From contig OZ241737.1 of the NCBI GenBank assembly GCA_965200885.1, positions 1,426,001-1,490,000 of the forward strand: a stretch of DNA of 64,000 nucleotides, read 5' to 3'. Made by a program: the position numbers and the translations under genes. The notes under the pieces were generated by a model. It was not told where the DNA came from. It made no database searches and was given only the letters and a program-made list of their open reading frames with translations. Shown in pieces: positions 25,504-34,984 of the stretch. Every line of letters begins with the position of its first letter. Position 1 is the stretch's first letter. Source of the stretch: MPNP01 sp026710155 (lineage in GTDB: Bacteria > Pseudomonadota > Alphaproteobacteria > Rhodobacterales > Rhodobacteraceae).

Positions 25504-26502
25504 ATGGAATTTGATACCGACCAATTAGCTCAACAAATCAAAGGGAATGACAGAAGAGCTTTTGCACAAGCAATTACTTTGGTCGAAAGCAGTAATCTGG
25601 GTCATCAGCAACTATCCCTGCAATTATTTCAAAAACTAAAGTGCGTAACCCATAATCAGGCGATACGACTTGGGATTACAGGAACTCCCGGTGTTGGTAA
25701 ATCAACTTTTATTGATAAGTTGGGTTTGGAACTTGTAAACAGGGGGTTGAAGTTGGCCGTTTTGGCCGTAGACCCTTCTTCGCAAATCACCGGGGGGTCA
25801 ATATTGGGGGACAAAACCCGGATGGCAGAATTGTCAAGGCACCAATCGGCATTCATTCGTCCGCTTTCCACCGGGCCATTCAACAGTGGAGGTGTATCAC
25901 GAAGAACACCTGAAGTGGTAAATCTATGCGAACTTGCCGGTTTTGATGTTGTCATCATTGAAACCACTGGTGTCGGGCAAACTGATTATCAGGTGTCGCT
26001 AATGTCAGATATTTTCGCACTTTTGATATCGCCCGGGGGAGGCGATGAGTTGCAGGGGATAAAAAGGGGCATTCTTGAAAAAGTCGATATGGTGTTGATT
26101 AACAAGGCTGATGGAGACCTTTTGCCTTTGGCAAGACAAACCAAATCGGAATACCAGTCGGCCTTGCATCTATTCCGCCAGAGAAAACATGATCCCAAGG
26201 GTTATCCAAAAGTCAATTTGTTGTCAGCAATTTCAGGGTCGGGTATTGAAAACAGTTGGCAAGATATTATTAATCTATGCAACTGGAGAAAGGAAAATGG
26301 AGCATGGTGTTCCATTCGCAGCAATCAGGATGTCGAACGATTTCAATTCGAAATCAGACAAGAGGTTCTTGGTTTGTTAACCGCCAATCATTCAGTGAAG
26401 AATTTTGTATCAAAGTTAAAGAGTGAGGTAATTCAAGGGGAGAAACTTCCTGTACAGGCAGCTTTGATGGTCAGTGAGTACTTGAAGAAAAATCTGACTT
26501 GA
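25504..26502 (+). CDS. meaB: MeaB, methylmalonyl-CoA mutase-associated GTPase
   Basis: The protein has 332 residues, normal length. It is a G3E-family GTPase that gates cobalamin loading and protects methylmalonyl-CoA mutase from inactivation. Motifs: Walker A GTPGVGKST; switch region VDPSSQITGGSILGDKTRM, which carries I where most members have T; ETTGVGQ; SPGGGDELQGIK; and the base-specificity NKAD. It sits apart from the mutase gene at the window's left edge but serves the same pathway. It is older-named ArgK in some annotations. Confidence 0.93.
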   Translation: MEFDTDQLAQQIKGNDRRAFAQAITLVESSNLGHQQLSLQLFQKLKCVTHNQAIRLGITGTPGVGKSTFIDKLGLELVNRGLKLAVLAVDPSSQITGGSILGDKTRMAELSRHQSAFIRPLSTGPFNSGGVSRRTPEVVNLCELAGFDVVIIETTGVGQTDYQVSLMSDIFALLISPGGGDELQGIKRGILEKVDMVLINKADGDLLPLARQTKSEYQSALHLFRQRKHDPKGYPKVNLLSAISGSGIENSWQDIINLCNWRKENGAWCSIRSNQDVERFQFEIRQEVLGLLTANHSVKNFVSKLKSEVIQGEKLPVQAALMVSEYLKKNLT

Positions 26503-26566
26503 CCAATAAACTGATGCCGGGGAAAAAAACCTTGAAATTGTATTTCACAAGGAAAGTAGGTTGATT

Positions 26567-26884
26567 ATGTCCAGGGTATGTGAATTAACAGGCAAGAAAG
26601 TTATGGTTGGCAACAACGTAAGCCATGCCAACAACAAAACCAAAAGAAGGTTCTATCCCAACCTTAATGCCGTGAGCCTGACATCTGATGGATTGGACCG
26701 CACCTTTAAATTCAAGGCCTCTGCAGCAGCGTTGCGAAGTGTGGATCACAAGGGTGGACTTGATAAATTCCTGGCCAAGGCCAAAGATGAAAACCTTTCT
26801 CGCAAGGCGCTCAAAATAAAAAGAGACCTGGAAAAACTGAAAAAACAAGACGAAGAATCAACGATTGGGGTTGAAGCTTCATAA
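26567..26884 (+). CDS. rpmB: 50S ribosomal protein L28
   Basis: The protein has 105 residues from the ATG at 26567 (MSRVCELTGKKVMVGNNVSH). An AAGGA ribosome site lies 13 bases upstream; a TTG two codons earlier is less likely. The family pattern continues with ANNKTKRRFYPNL and a basic C-terminal helix. The length of about 100, with a tail after residue 80, is typical of alphaproteobacteria. Confidence 0.96.
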   Translation: MSRVCELTGKKVMVGNNVSHANNKTKRRFYPNLNAVSLTSDGLDRTFKFKASAAALRSVDHKGGLDKFLAKAKDENLSRKALKIKRDLEKLKKQDEESTIGVEAS

Positions 26885-27094
26885 CATCATCTGTTGACCA
26901 AGGCAATTTGAGAAGGAAAGGTCTTCCAAATATTCAATTGGGTCAGTAGGTTAACTCCCGATTTATGGTTTTCTCAGGTAACTTGGTTTTATCCAAAGTT
27001 GAAATTCAGTTGAATATTAGACAACGGTTCCTGTTTTGATCTTGAATTAGAACCTGCCTGACATTTATTCCGATTATGAAGTGCGAACTCCAAA

Positions 27095-28906
27095 TTGACC
27101 ACCTCCCCTCACAATTCACAGATTAGAAATTTTTCCATCGTAGCTCATATTGATCACGGTAAAAGTACCCTTGCCGACAGATTGATGGAGTTCACCAGAA
27201 CGGTGAGCAAGCGAGACCTGAAAGAACAAATGCTTGATTCCATGGATATCGAGAGAGAACGAGGAATCACCATCAAGGCCAATACAGTACGCTTGGAATA
27301 CAAGGCCAAGGACCAGAAAAACTACATATTGAACCTGATTGATACACCGGGTCATGTGGATTTTTCCTACGAAGTATCGCGTTCCATGAAATCCGTGGAG
27401 GGATCGCTTCTTGTGGTTGATGCCTCTCAGGGGGTAGAAGCCCAGACCCTGGCCAATGTGTATCAGGCCCTGGATGCCGATCATGAAATTATACCGGTTT
27501 TGAATAAAATTGACTTGCCTGCTGCAGATTCTGACAGGGTCAGACAACAAATCGAGGAGGTCATTGGCATCGATGCGGATGGAGCAATTGAAATCTCTGC
27601 CAAGACGGGTAAGGGAGTCATGGATGTACTTGAAGCCATAGTGCAGCAACTTCCTCACCCGGAAGGAGATTTGTATGCCCCCCTCAAAGCTCTTTTGGTT
27701 GATAGTTGGTATAATCCCTTTCTTGGTGTAGTGGTGCTGGTGAGAATATTCGATGGATGTCTTGCCAAGGGCGACAGAATCAAGATGATCTCTTCGGAAG
27801 CGACTTACCAGGTTGATCGAATCGGGGTATTCAAACCGGAAATGGAAGATACATCTCAATTGAATTCAGGTGAGATCGGATATTTAACCGCTTCCATCAA
27901 GCGGGTAAGCGATACCATTGTCGGTGATACCATTACTCACCAGAAAAAACCCTGCAAGGAAGCAATTGAGGGTATGAAACCTTCCCAGCCGGTCGTTTAC
28001 TGTGGCCTGTATCCAATGGAAGCAGGTGAGTTCAACACACTGAAGGATGCCATCGAAAAGGTTTCGTTGAATGATTCTTCCTTCACCAGTGAGACCGAGG
28101 CTTCAACAGCCCTTGGTTTTGGCTTTCGATGTGGCTTTCTGGGATTGCTTCACTTGGAGGTAATAAGGGAAAGGCTGGAACGTGAATATTCACTGGATCT
28201 CATAGTGACCGCACCATCCGTAATTTATCATGTCTACCTGAAGAAAGGCGGTATGGTTGAAATCTACAACCCCGTGGATTTGCCTGATCCAACTGATATC
28301 GATCGAATTGAGGAACCACGGATTATGGCCACTATTCTTGCCCCGGACCAATTTGTGGGGGAGATATTAAGCCTTTGTCATGCTCGACGGGGTATCCAGC
28401 ATGAACTGTCTTTCGTGGAAAAAAGGGCCATGATCAGATTTGATTTGCCCTTGAATGAGGTCGTGTTCGATTTCCATGATCGATTGAAATCGGTTTCCAG
28501 GGGGTATGCTTCCTTTGATTACACGATTTCAGGTTATTCCGCCGACAATCTGGTAAAGCTTCAGATTCTTGTCAACAGTGATCCTGTTGATGCCCTCGCC
28601 ATTATGGTTCATCGAACAAACTGTGAAGCTAGAGGCAGGCTCATGTGTGAAAAGCTTAAGGAACTCATTCCACGGCACCTCTTTAAAATCCCCATTCAGG
28701 CAGCAATTGGAGGCAGGGTTGTTGCCCGGGAAACGATTCCGGCCTTGCGAAAGGATGTTACTGCCAAATGTTATGGCGGTGACATCACCAGAAAAAAGAA
28801 ACTACTTGAAAAGCAGAAGGCTGGAAAGAAGAAAATGCGTCAATTCGGTCGGGTTGACATTCCGCAACAGGCGTTTATCAATGCCCTCAAGGTAAATACT
28901 GATTAA
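27095..28906 (+). CDS. lepA: Elongation factor 4 (LepA)
   Basis: The protein has 603 residues. It is a ribosome-dependent GTPase of the EF-G family. Motifs: AHIDHGKSTL (Walker A), RGITIKANTVRL, DTPGHVDF, NKIDLP, and the LepA-specific C-terminal domain (RKDVTAKCYGGDITRKKKLL). The only start compatible with the family N-terminus (IRNFSIVAHIDH) is TTG at 27095: a TGA lies in frame 16 bases upstream and the nearby ATG is out of frame. Translation initiation may therefore be weak. Confidence 0.96.
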   Translation: MTTSPHNSQIRNFSIVAHIDHGKSTLADRLMEFTRTVSKRDLKEQMLDSMDIERERGITIKANTVRLEYKAKDQKNYILNLIDTPGHVDFSYEVSRSMKSVEGSLLVVDASQGVEAQTLANVYQALDADHEIIPVLNKIDLPAADSDRVRQQIEEVIGIDADGAIEISAKTGKGVMDVLEAIVQQLPHPEGDLYAPLKALLVDSWYNPFLGVVVLVRIFDGCLAKGDRIKMISSEATYQVDRIGVFKPEMEDTSQLNSGEIGYLTASIKRVSDTIVGDTITHQKKPCKEAIEGMKPSQPVVYCGLYPMEAGEFNTLKDAIEKVSLNDSSFTSETEASTALGFGFRCGFLGLLHLEVIRERLEREYSLDLIVTAPSVIYHVYLKKGGMVEIYNPVDLPDPTDIDRIEEPRIMATILAPDQFVGEILSLCHARRGIQHELSFVEKRAMIRFDLPLNEVVFDFHDRLKSVSRGYASFDYTISGYSADNLVKLQILVNSDPVDALAIMVHRTNCEARGRLMCEKLKELIPRHLFKIPIQAAIGGRVVARETIPALRKDVTAKCYGGDITRKKKLLEKQKAGKKKMRQFGRVDIPQQAFINALKVNTD

Positions 28907-28937
28907 TATAATTGATGGTTGGGAACCAATAGGGATC

Positions 28938-29411
28938 ATGGGAAACGAAAAGCAATTGGCAATAATAAATCCTCCCATGATCAAAAGGTATTTCTTTACC
29001 CTTCTATCCTTGATTCTGGCAGTATTGCTACTCTATGAGGGAGTAATCATTTATTTTGTATCCGGAGAACGTTTGGGATTTATTCTTGTTGGACTTTTTC
29101 TATTGGGATTAACCTACCTGTTTTATTTCAATACCGGGAAAGCTCTCGTACTTTACGAGGATCGGCTCGAATCCACAGATGGTGAACTTCTCTTTGAATT
29201 GAACAACATTGCTTCCATCGAAAACGGACTGTTTTCTTTCAAGCCGAGTAATGGTGTATTGTTTCGACTGAAGAAACCAATGCCAGTAAAATGGAGGCTG
29301 GGATTGTGGTGGCGCTTTGGCAAGCGGGTAGGTATAGGTGGTTGTACACAAAAAAGCTCAATCAACCTTGCGGTAGAGATAATCAAATCAAATTCAAATG
29401 TGAGTCGATAA
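28938..29411 (+). CDS. Small membrane protein with PH-like cytoplasmic domain
   Basis: The protein has 157 residues. Two hydrophobic segments lie near residues 18-40 and 48-66 (FFTLLSLILAVLLLYEGVII and LGFILVGLFLLGLTYLFY). A beta-rich domain follows (GKALVLYEDRLESTDGELLF, then NGVLFRLKKPMP) that looks like a bacterial PH-type fold. It starts 32 bases after lepA and is probably co-transcribed. Function is unknown. Confidence 0.65.
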   Translation: MGNEKQLAIINPPMIKRYFFTLLSLILAVLLLYEGVIIYFVSGERLGFILVGLFLLGLTYLFYFNTGKALVLYEDRLESTDGELLFELNNIASIENGLFSFKPSNGVLFRLKKPMPVKWRLGLWWRFGKRVGIGGCTQKSSINLAVEIIKSNSNVSR

Positions 29412-29445
29412 CCAATTCCCTTGAAGGGATCAACCGGAGTATGTC

Positions 29446-30873
29446 TTACAGCCCCATGGATGCATAACTTTCTGCCACTCTTTTGATGGCCACGAGATAG
29501 GCTGCAGTACGCAGATCAGCAACATCATCCCTGCGGTTCCAGATTTCACTTATGGCTTGATAGCCAAGACGCATCGAATCATCCAAACCCGACCTGACCA
29601 GTTCCATCTCACCTGCACCTTGTAGAAAACGATCAATGAATTTCTCGGAAAACTTGACATTCAAGGTTGTGTTTTGGAACATGTCATTCAGTTCCTCGAC
29701 CAATAATCTGCTGCGATATTCTTCCTGTCTTCTTTGCATTCGACCAAATCTGATGTGGCTGAGGTTTTTGACCCACTCAAAATAGGACACGATAACACCG
29801 CCAGCGTTGGCATACATATCAGGTATGACAACAATTCCTTTCTTACTGAGAATATCATCAGCCGGTGCCGTGATAGGGCCGTTGGCAGCTTCAATAATCA
29901 GATTGGCCTTGATTCTGTCGGCATTTTCGGAAGTGATCACTCTTTCAATGGCGGCTGGAATCAAAATATCACATTCCTCTTCCAGCAGGGAGTGTCCATT
30001 TTCAATGAATTTTGCCTTCGGATAATTCTTGACACCTCCAGTAGCTTGAATGTGCTGGAATACATCATCAATATCCAGACCTTGCTTATTGTAAATGCCG
30101 CCATCCCTTTCAATCAATCCGATAATGGAGGCTTCATCCTCGGTGGAAAGAAAAAGCCCGGCATGATAACCGACGTTTCCCAAACCCTGCATAATGGCTT
30201 TTTTGCCCCTCAAACTACCTGAAAGACGGGCCCGTTTTACATCACCTGGATGTCGGAAGAATTCCTGCAGGGCATACTGGACACCCCGTCCGGTTGCTTC
30301 AAGTCTACCTGCGATGCCGCCAGCATTAAGTGGTTTGCCAGTAACGCATGCCCTGGCGTTAATGTCCGTAGTATTCATCCTGCTGTACTGATCAGCAATC
30401 CAGGCCATTTCCCTTTGACTGGTTCCCATATCAGGTGCAGGAACGTTTTGGCTGGGATTAATCAGGTTGCGCTTGATCAATTCGTACGCAAATCTTCGAG
30501 TAATTTGCTCCAGCTCTTCGGTGGTATATGCTTTTGGATCAATACAGAGACCACCCTTTGACCCCCCGTAGGGAACCTCAACCATGGCACATTTATATGT
30601 CATTAGTGAGGCCAAGGCCTCAACCTCATCCTGATTGACCTTTGGGCTATATCTTATACCACCCTTGACCGGTTCCATGTGTTCCGAATGAACACTACGA
30701 TATCCAGTAAAAGTTTCTATCCTGTTACCAAGCCTCACCCCAAAACGTACGGTATAGGTGCTGTTGCAAACCCTGATTTTTTCCTCCAGACCCGGAGGAA
30801 GATCCAAAAGGCTGGCAGCCTTTTCAAAACTGATTTCAACGGACCTCAGAAAAGATGGATCGTTATTGGACAT
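29446..30873 (-). CDS. Glu/Leu/Phe/Val family dehydrogenase, likely glutamate dehydrogenase
   Basis: The protein has 475 residues. It catalyses NAD(P)-linked oxidative deamination of an amino acid, most probably glutamate. Landmarks: MEPVKGGIRYSPKVNQDEV with the substrate-binding lysine; MTYKCAMVEVPYGGSKGG with the catalytic lysine region; PAPDMGTSQREMAWI; and the Rossmann segment IMQGLGNVGYHAGLFL. The length agrees with alphaproteobacterial forms. It is convergent with the PH-like gene, 34 bases away. Confidence 0.9.
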   Translation of the reverse strand: MSNNDPSFLRSVEISFEKAASLLDLPPGLEEKIRVCNSTYTVRFGVRLGNRIETFTGYRSVHSEHMEPVKGGIRYSPKVNQDEVEALASLMTYKCAMVEVPYGGSKGGLCIDPKAYTTEELEQITRRFAYELIKRNLINPSQNVPAPDMGTSQREMAWIADQYSRMNTTDINARACVTGKPLNAGGIAGRLEATGRGVQYALQEFFRHPGDVKRARLSGSLRGKKAIMQGLGNVGYHAGLFLSTEDEASIIGLIERDGGIYNKQGLDIDDVFQHIQATGGVKNYPKAKFIENGHSLLEEECDILIPAAIERVITSENADRIKANLIIEAANGPITAPADDILSKKGIVVIPDMYANAGGVIVSYFEWVKNLSHIRFGRMQRRQEEYRSRLLVEELNDMFQNTTLNVKFSEKFIDRFLQGAGEMELVRSGLDDSMRLGYQAISEIWNRRDDVADLRTAAYLVAIKRVAESYASMGL

Positions 30874-31015
30874 TTATCTTCTCCCACATCACTTTACCAA
30901 ATCGAATCTCAATTGAACAAAGAATTAACTTTGACTTTTATTGCCAAGGCTTGGAGAGAGTTTCAAGGTAAACTTTTTCTGAGGAGAGGAAATTGGGTCT
31001 GATTTCCCCGAAAAC

Positions 31016-31091
31016 TGGTACCGCCTACTGGATTCGAACCAGCGACCTCTAGAGCCACAATCTAGCGCTCTCCCAACTGAGCTAAGGCGGC
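31016..31091 (-). tRNA. tRNA-His (anticodon GTG), CCA encoded
   Basis: The complement folds into a full cloverleaf. The acceptor GCCGCCT pairs with AGGCGGT; the D-arm is TAGCTCAGTTGGGAGAGC; the anticodon stem CTAGA/TCTAG holds loop TTGTGGC; and the T-arm carries GTTCGAATC. The discriminator is A73 followed by CCA. The base before position 1 is T, so the usual G-1 is not encoded, and the first pair is G1:U72. This matches the known exceptional tRNA-His of part of the Alphaproteobacteria. Confidence 0.96.
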
Positions 31092-31282
31092 ATAGTCAGA
31101 AAAATAATTTAAAAACCTTCTTTTTCAACAAAGAGTTGAAACTCAAACAAGATATTTTCTACCAACTTCTGCTGGAATGACCAAAATTGTTTTTGGCAAG
31201 GTGCCTTGTTTACAGGCAGGTCGGTTTTACTTCAAACCCGGGTAGGTCATTCAATTTGGTACTGCCAGAACACTAATATTGG

Positions 31283-31747
31283 TCAGGGCCTGGGTTTAAA
31301 TGGCAATCCTTTATTGAACCTTTTGTTTTCCCTTTGATGATGCAATCTGTCCTCTGCATTCATTGCAAATTTTATCAACAGGGCTTTTCTTCTGGCTGCA
31401 GTCAATTCTAATTTGGGTCCAAACCGAATGATTTCGGCACCGAATTCATCGGCAATGATCAAACCGTTATCCTGTGGCAATATTTCTTGGGGAAAATATC
31501 GGTCAACTGCAAAAAAGAAAGCATCGCAATAGGGTAGGTAATTTTCCCATTTATGATCGGAAACAAAATCAGCCCTTGACGATTTGCATTCGACAATCCA
31601 AATTTGACCCTTGTTATTTAAACCTATAACATCAACTCTTAGGCCATTCGTGGGTGCAAACTCTTCCAAATAGCTAAAACCCCTTTCCTTAAGGTGTCTG
31701 CCAACACCTTTTGCTAATTTCTGTCCATGGGTAGGAATGGGCAACAT
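31283..31747 (-). CDS. mmcB: MmcB-family DNA repair protein (PD-(D/E)xK nuclease fold)
   Basis: The protein has 154 residues. It has the nuclease-like core RVDVIGLNNKGQIWIVECKSS with the D and E-x-K pattern, then ADFVSDHKWENYLPYCDAFFFAVD. That is the MmcB signature; MmcB acts in resistance to mitomycin-type crosslinks in Caulobacter. The family is mostly alphaproteobacterial. It is downstream of tRNA-His on the same strand. Confidence 0.85.
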   Translation of the reverse strand: MLPIPTHGQKLAKGVGRHLKERGFSYLEEFAPTNGLRVDVIGLNNKGQIWIVECKSSRADFVSDHKWENYLPYCDAFFFAVDRYFPQEILPQDNGLIIADEFGAEIIRFGPKLELTAARRKALLIKFAMNAEDRLHHQRENKRFNKGLPFKPRP

Positions 31748-32955
31748 GTGTTAAAGTTTCACTTGAGATTAGGCCTTGTTGGTTTGAAAATTTGGGTGCA
31801 AATCTGGTGTTTCGATAAAATATTTATCAGTAAAAGGAGGCATCATTGGTGTTTTGAGATTTCCCGATTGATTCATTTGCGGAACATGTCCATTTTGCGT
31901 TTTTTTAAACGGGCATATTGGCATCCTTTTGGAAGTCTGGGCAAGGTCATAAATTGTAACTTTAACAGCACCAACAGAAGCCTTTCCAATGACCGCAAAG
32001 ATAATCACCCAGAAGAGTTTTGCCAAGAATTATTTGTCGCTGCTTGGTCCCCTTCAATCCATTCTTGCGGAAGCTGTCGGCTTGATGACCAGCACCTATT
32101 TTCACACCATTTGGCGGCCAAACATCTCTCCGGAAACCAAACAACCCTTTTTTGTTCCAAGGTGGTACAGTTTTCAAGGACACCTCTATTTATTACCTTT
32201 AAACGGTCATGTGTTGAATTTCAGACTTCCCGTGCTCGGGGTTTCTGTCCAACATGGATGCAATGATCTTGACATGAAAGAACCCAATGTCGCAGTTGAT
32301 GTTACCATGTTCGAAAACACCACGGCCCATTATCATGACGGTAAGCAGTAGTTGGTAAAAAGTTTGAAGTTTTTCGGATGAAAGACAATGATTGCATGCA
32401 AACATGGTCATCAACTTCGTTTGGTTCATCCCTTTAAACCCCTTGTTGATGGGACAGGCCATGAATTATCCTCCTGAATTGCTTGTCTGATGTCAGGAAG
32501 TCTGAATTTACAATATCTCCAACTGTTACTGGTGTACTGTAACTGTAATCCGTTGTAATTAACATTCTCACCAGCGCCGATTCCAGAATTAGCCATAAAG
32601 CCCTATTGATAAAGGGAAAGATAAAATTCTTGATGGTACATATAATGGAAGAAATTATGTTACGAACTTCAGATTCACCTCACTAGAGATAGCGCCAAAG
32701 TCTTTAAGGGAAAGGAAAGAACTCATTCCTTACCGACACAGGACAGGTAAATTCAATGTTCCAAACTTTGGATTCACCAAATTAAATAGATGTATCCTAT
32801 AGTTAACAATTTTGTTAAAGTTGGATACCTTAGGTTAAATATATAAGCAAAGATGAAAATTGAAAAAAGAATGGCAATAAAGATACTGAAAGTCTTGAAA
32901 TCGGTTGGGCAGAAATTTATGAATGAGTTGTAAAACAAAGCTAGAAGGTTTATGA
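31748..32955. other. 1.2-kb stretch with no intact gene
   Basis: Up to about 32460 the minus strand shows consecutive short frames that could be pieces of one decayed gene (MAKLFWVIIFAVIGKASVGA, a further piece rich in Gly and Lys, then TFYQLLLTVMIMGRGVFEHG). I could not match any to a family. From 32470 to 32955 the sequence is AT-rich without frames. The promoter of the following genes probably lies near 32800-32950. Confidence 0.45.
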
Positions 32956-33405
32956 ATGAGAGACCCCAAAGCCATAATAAATCATATGCTTAATCTTGTT
33001 AGGCGGGTAAATAATCCACATTTATTGCATTCAAACTGTTCAGGTTTTGAATTTCCTGTTGGTTATTTAGGTGATGGTGCCAATATCAAGGCAATCAAAC
33101 GGTACCGCCTAGACATAGGTAAAGCGTTGTTGGAGGGTCGTCCCTCTCTTCTCATCATTGATGATGCTGACCGGTATCGAACAAAAAATATTATCTGCCT
33201 GAGCAACATCTTAATGCTTTTGCCATCTCCCTGTAACCCGAAACCAATCCCGACAGAAAGGGTTTTACGATTTCTGAAAGACACCTGTTTTGCCAACACA
33301 CTGGAATGGATCACTTCAATCTGGTCTCATACAACAGAAAATCGAGTGGATGAAGAGAATTTACAGTACTTGTTACACAAGCGAAATAATCTGATTTATG
33401 ATTGA
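32956..33405 (+). CDS. Hypothetical protein with a Walker B-like segment, possible ABC-ATPase fragment
   Basis: The protein has 149 residues. The stretch GDGANIKAIKRYRLDIGKAL followed by LEGRPSLLIIDDADR resembles the signature-to-Walker-B part of an ABC ATPase, where an LSGGQ-type motif would precede RxALARALL and LLILDDA. The LSGGQ residues are replaced (ANIKAIK), and no Walker A exists. It may be the C-terminal remnant of an ABC protein or an unrelated hydrophilic protein. It runs up to the efflux operon, with its stop at 33405 just before the first plausible start there. Confidence 0.4.
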   Translation: MRDPKAIINHMLNLVRRVNNPHLLHSNCSGFEFPVGYLGDGANIKAIKRYRLDIGKALLEGRPSLLIIDDADRYRTKNIICLSNILMLLPSPCNPKPIPTERVLRFLKDTCFANTLEWITSIWSHTTENRVDEENLQYLLHKRNNLIYD

Positions 33406-33463
33406 TGATTTGTTTTGGTATTTCAAGCGATATCGGAACGTTTGTGTGGGGCAGAACGTTGAC

Positions 33464-34984
33464 ATGTCTTTGCCAGAATATACGATTGGAAGATTTTGTT
33501 TATTTTCGGACAGGTTGTTGCTCAATCGAAACCAGTCGGTTTGCCTATTGGTTTGTACTTTGCTAATGATGCTTTCCGGCTGTTTTGCTCCTGATGTTGA
33601 CAACCAAGACCTGAACGTTGAGGGAGCGGAGATAGGTAATGACAGGTCCCAGATCAAATACAGCAACCAATGTCCTGAAGAAAACTTCACTGACTCCGAG
33701 AACGAATGTGCATTGACATTGGAAGAAGCGATTCAATTCGCGCTTCAGCACAATGTCGATTTGTATCTTCTGCGCCAATCGCAAAAGGTACAGAAGTTAA
33801 GATTGGCGATTGATGAGAATCAATTTCGCCCTGAACTTACTCTCCGAAGCGATGCAGATTTAGATGCTGAAACCGGGAGTGTAACATTGGATACAAACAT
33901 TAAGGTTCCAACCGGTGGCAATGTTGCCCTTGGATTTACCCAACGGTTAAATCAGCCCAATGCAAGTCTTTCGCAGTCTCTTACATTTACCCAACCTTTG
34001 CTCAAGGATACTGATGTCAACATTACTGATAAGACTCTGCGACAAGAGCGATTGGAAGATCAGGAAAGAATACAGTCGTATCGCCAGTCGATTGCCAGTA
34101 AGGTTAATGAAATTATTGGGGCATATCGATCGCTCAGTGAGGCTATTAGACAAGTGGAGATCAGCGAGGAATCACTTGAGCGCACCTACGAACAGCTTGA
34201 AGCAACGAAAGCATTGATAAGTGTAGGACAGGTTGCCGCACGCGAGGCTGAGCGTTTGAAGTCGGCTGTTGCGAATGGGGAATTGTCGCTCGTGCGTGCA
34301 CGCAACGGTCTTGATCGGTCTCAATATGCCTTGATCGACTTGCTGGAACTTGATAGTGGCATTCGGATTCGTCCACTTGAGGTCTTTGAGGTTGAAAGCG
34401 TCCAGCCAGTTTTGGAGCCTGATTTGGCGCAGGTGTTGAGCCGTCGTTCTGATTATATTAGTGCACAGATAGCGATTGAGAATGCTAAGGTAGAAGTGAA
34501 AAAAGCTGAAAATGAATACCTGCCTGACATTCGTTTTACGCTTGGGGCCACGAAAGGCCAAAAGCCGGACTTCGGATTGAGCGCATCATTGCCTCTAAGC
34601 AATCGGCGGCAACGGGAAATTTCGTTTCGACAGGCAAGCAATGCTCTTTTCAAGGCCGAGAGAGACATTATTGAGATGCGCGAAAAGATCCGGATTGAGA
34701 TCCGCCAAGCAGTCCATGATATTGATGTTAATCTCCGCATTATTGAACTTGCTCGTGATTCCCGTGATTTGGCAAAGGAAAATCTTTCCGTGGAACAGGG
34801 AAAATATGAGCAAGGACTTTCCTCAGCTGCCGACCTCACAACCGTTGAACGAGAGTTGGCAAGTGCCGAGGAGGCAGTGGTGGTGGCCATCGTTGACTAT
34901 CTTAATGCCTTGACCAGCCTTGACACGGTCACCGGGCTCACCCTGGAACGATGGGGCATCACGGTGGAGGCAGTCGAGCCATGA
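33464..34984 (+). CDS. TolC-family outer membrane lipoprotein of the efflux operon
   Basis: The protein has 506 residues from the ATG at 33464, chosen because it gives a lipoprotein leader: hydrophobic CLLVCTLLMMLSGC, lipidation cysteine in LSGC. An upstream ATG in frame at 33398 adds 22 residues. After a short linker come OMF-type repeats: LTLEEAIQFALQHNVDLYLL, FTQPLLKDTDVNI, long helices around EQLEATKALISVGQVAAREAERL (quoted in part), and a second half ending GLTLERWGI. It should form the trimeric outer-membrane exit duct. Its stop codon overlaps the adaptor start in an ATGA, indicating translational coupling. Composition is somewhat GC-richer than surrounding genes. Confidence 0.85.
   Translation: MSLPEYTIGRFCLFSDRLLLNRNQSVCLLVCTLLMMLSGCFAPDVDNQDLNVEGAEIGNDRSQIKYSNQCPEENFTDSENECALTLEEAIQFALQHNVDLYLLRQSQKVQKLRLAIDENQFRPELTLRSDADLDAETGSVTLDTNIKVPTGGNVALGFTQRLNQPNASLSQSLTFTQPLLKDTDVNITDKTLRQERLEDQERIQSYRQSIASKVNEIIGAYRSLSEAIRQVEISEESLERTYEQLEATKALISVGQVAAREAERLKSAVANGELSLVRARNGLDRSQYALIDLLELDSGIRIRPLEVFEVESVQPVLEPDLAQVLSRRSDYISAQIAIENAKVEVKKAENEYLPDIRFTLGATKGQKPDFGLSASLPLSNRRQREISFRQASNALFKAERDIIEMREKIRIEIRQAVHDIDVNLRIIELARDSRDLAKENLSVEQGKYEQGLSSAADLTTVERELASAEEAVVVAIVDYLNALTSLDTVTGLTLERWGITVEAVEP

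Noticed and set aside
33464..34984. Start at 33398 for the efflux lipoprotein
   Set aside because: The 22 added residues are hydrophilic and would bury the lipoprotein leader. The ATG at 33464 gives a proper LSGC lipobox, although the coupling of the longer frame to the preceding gene leaves some doubt.
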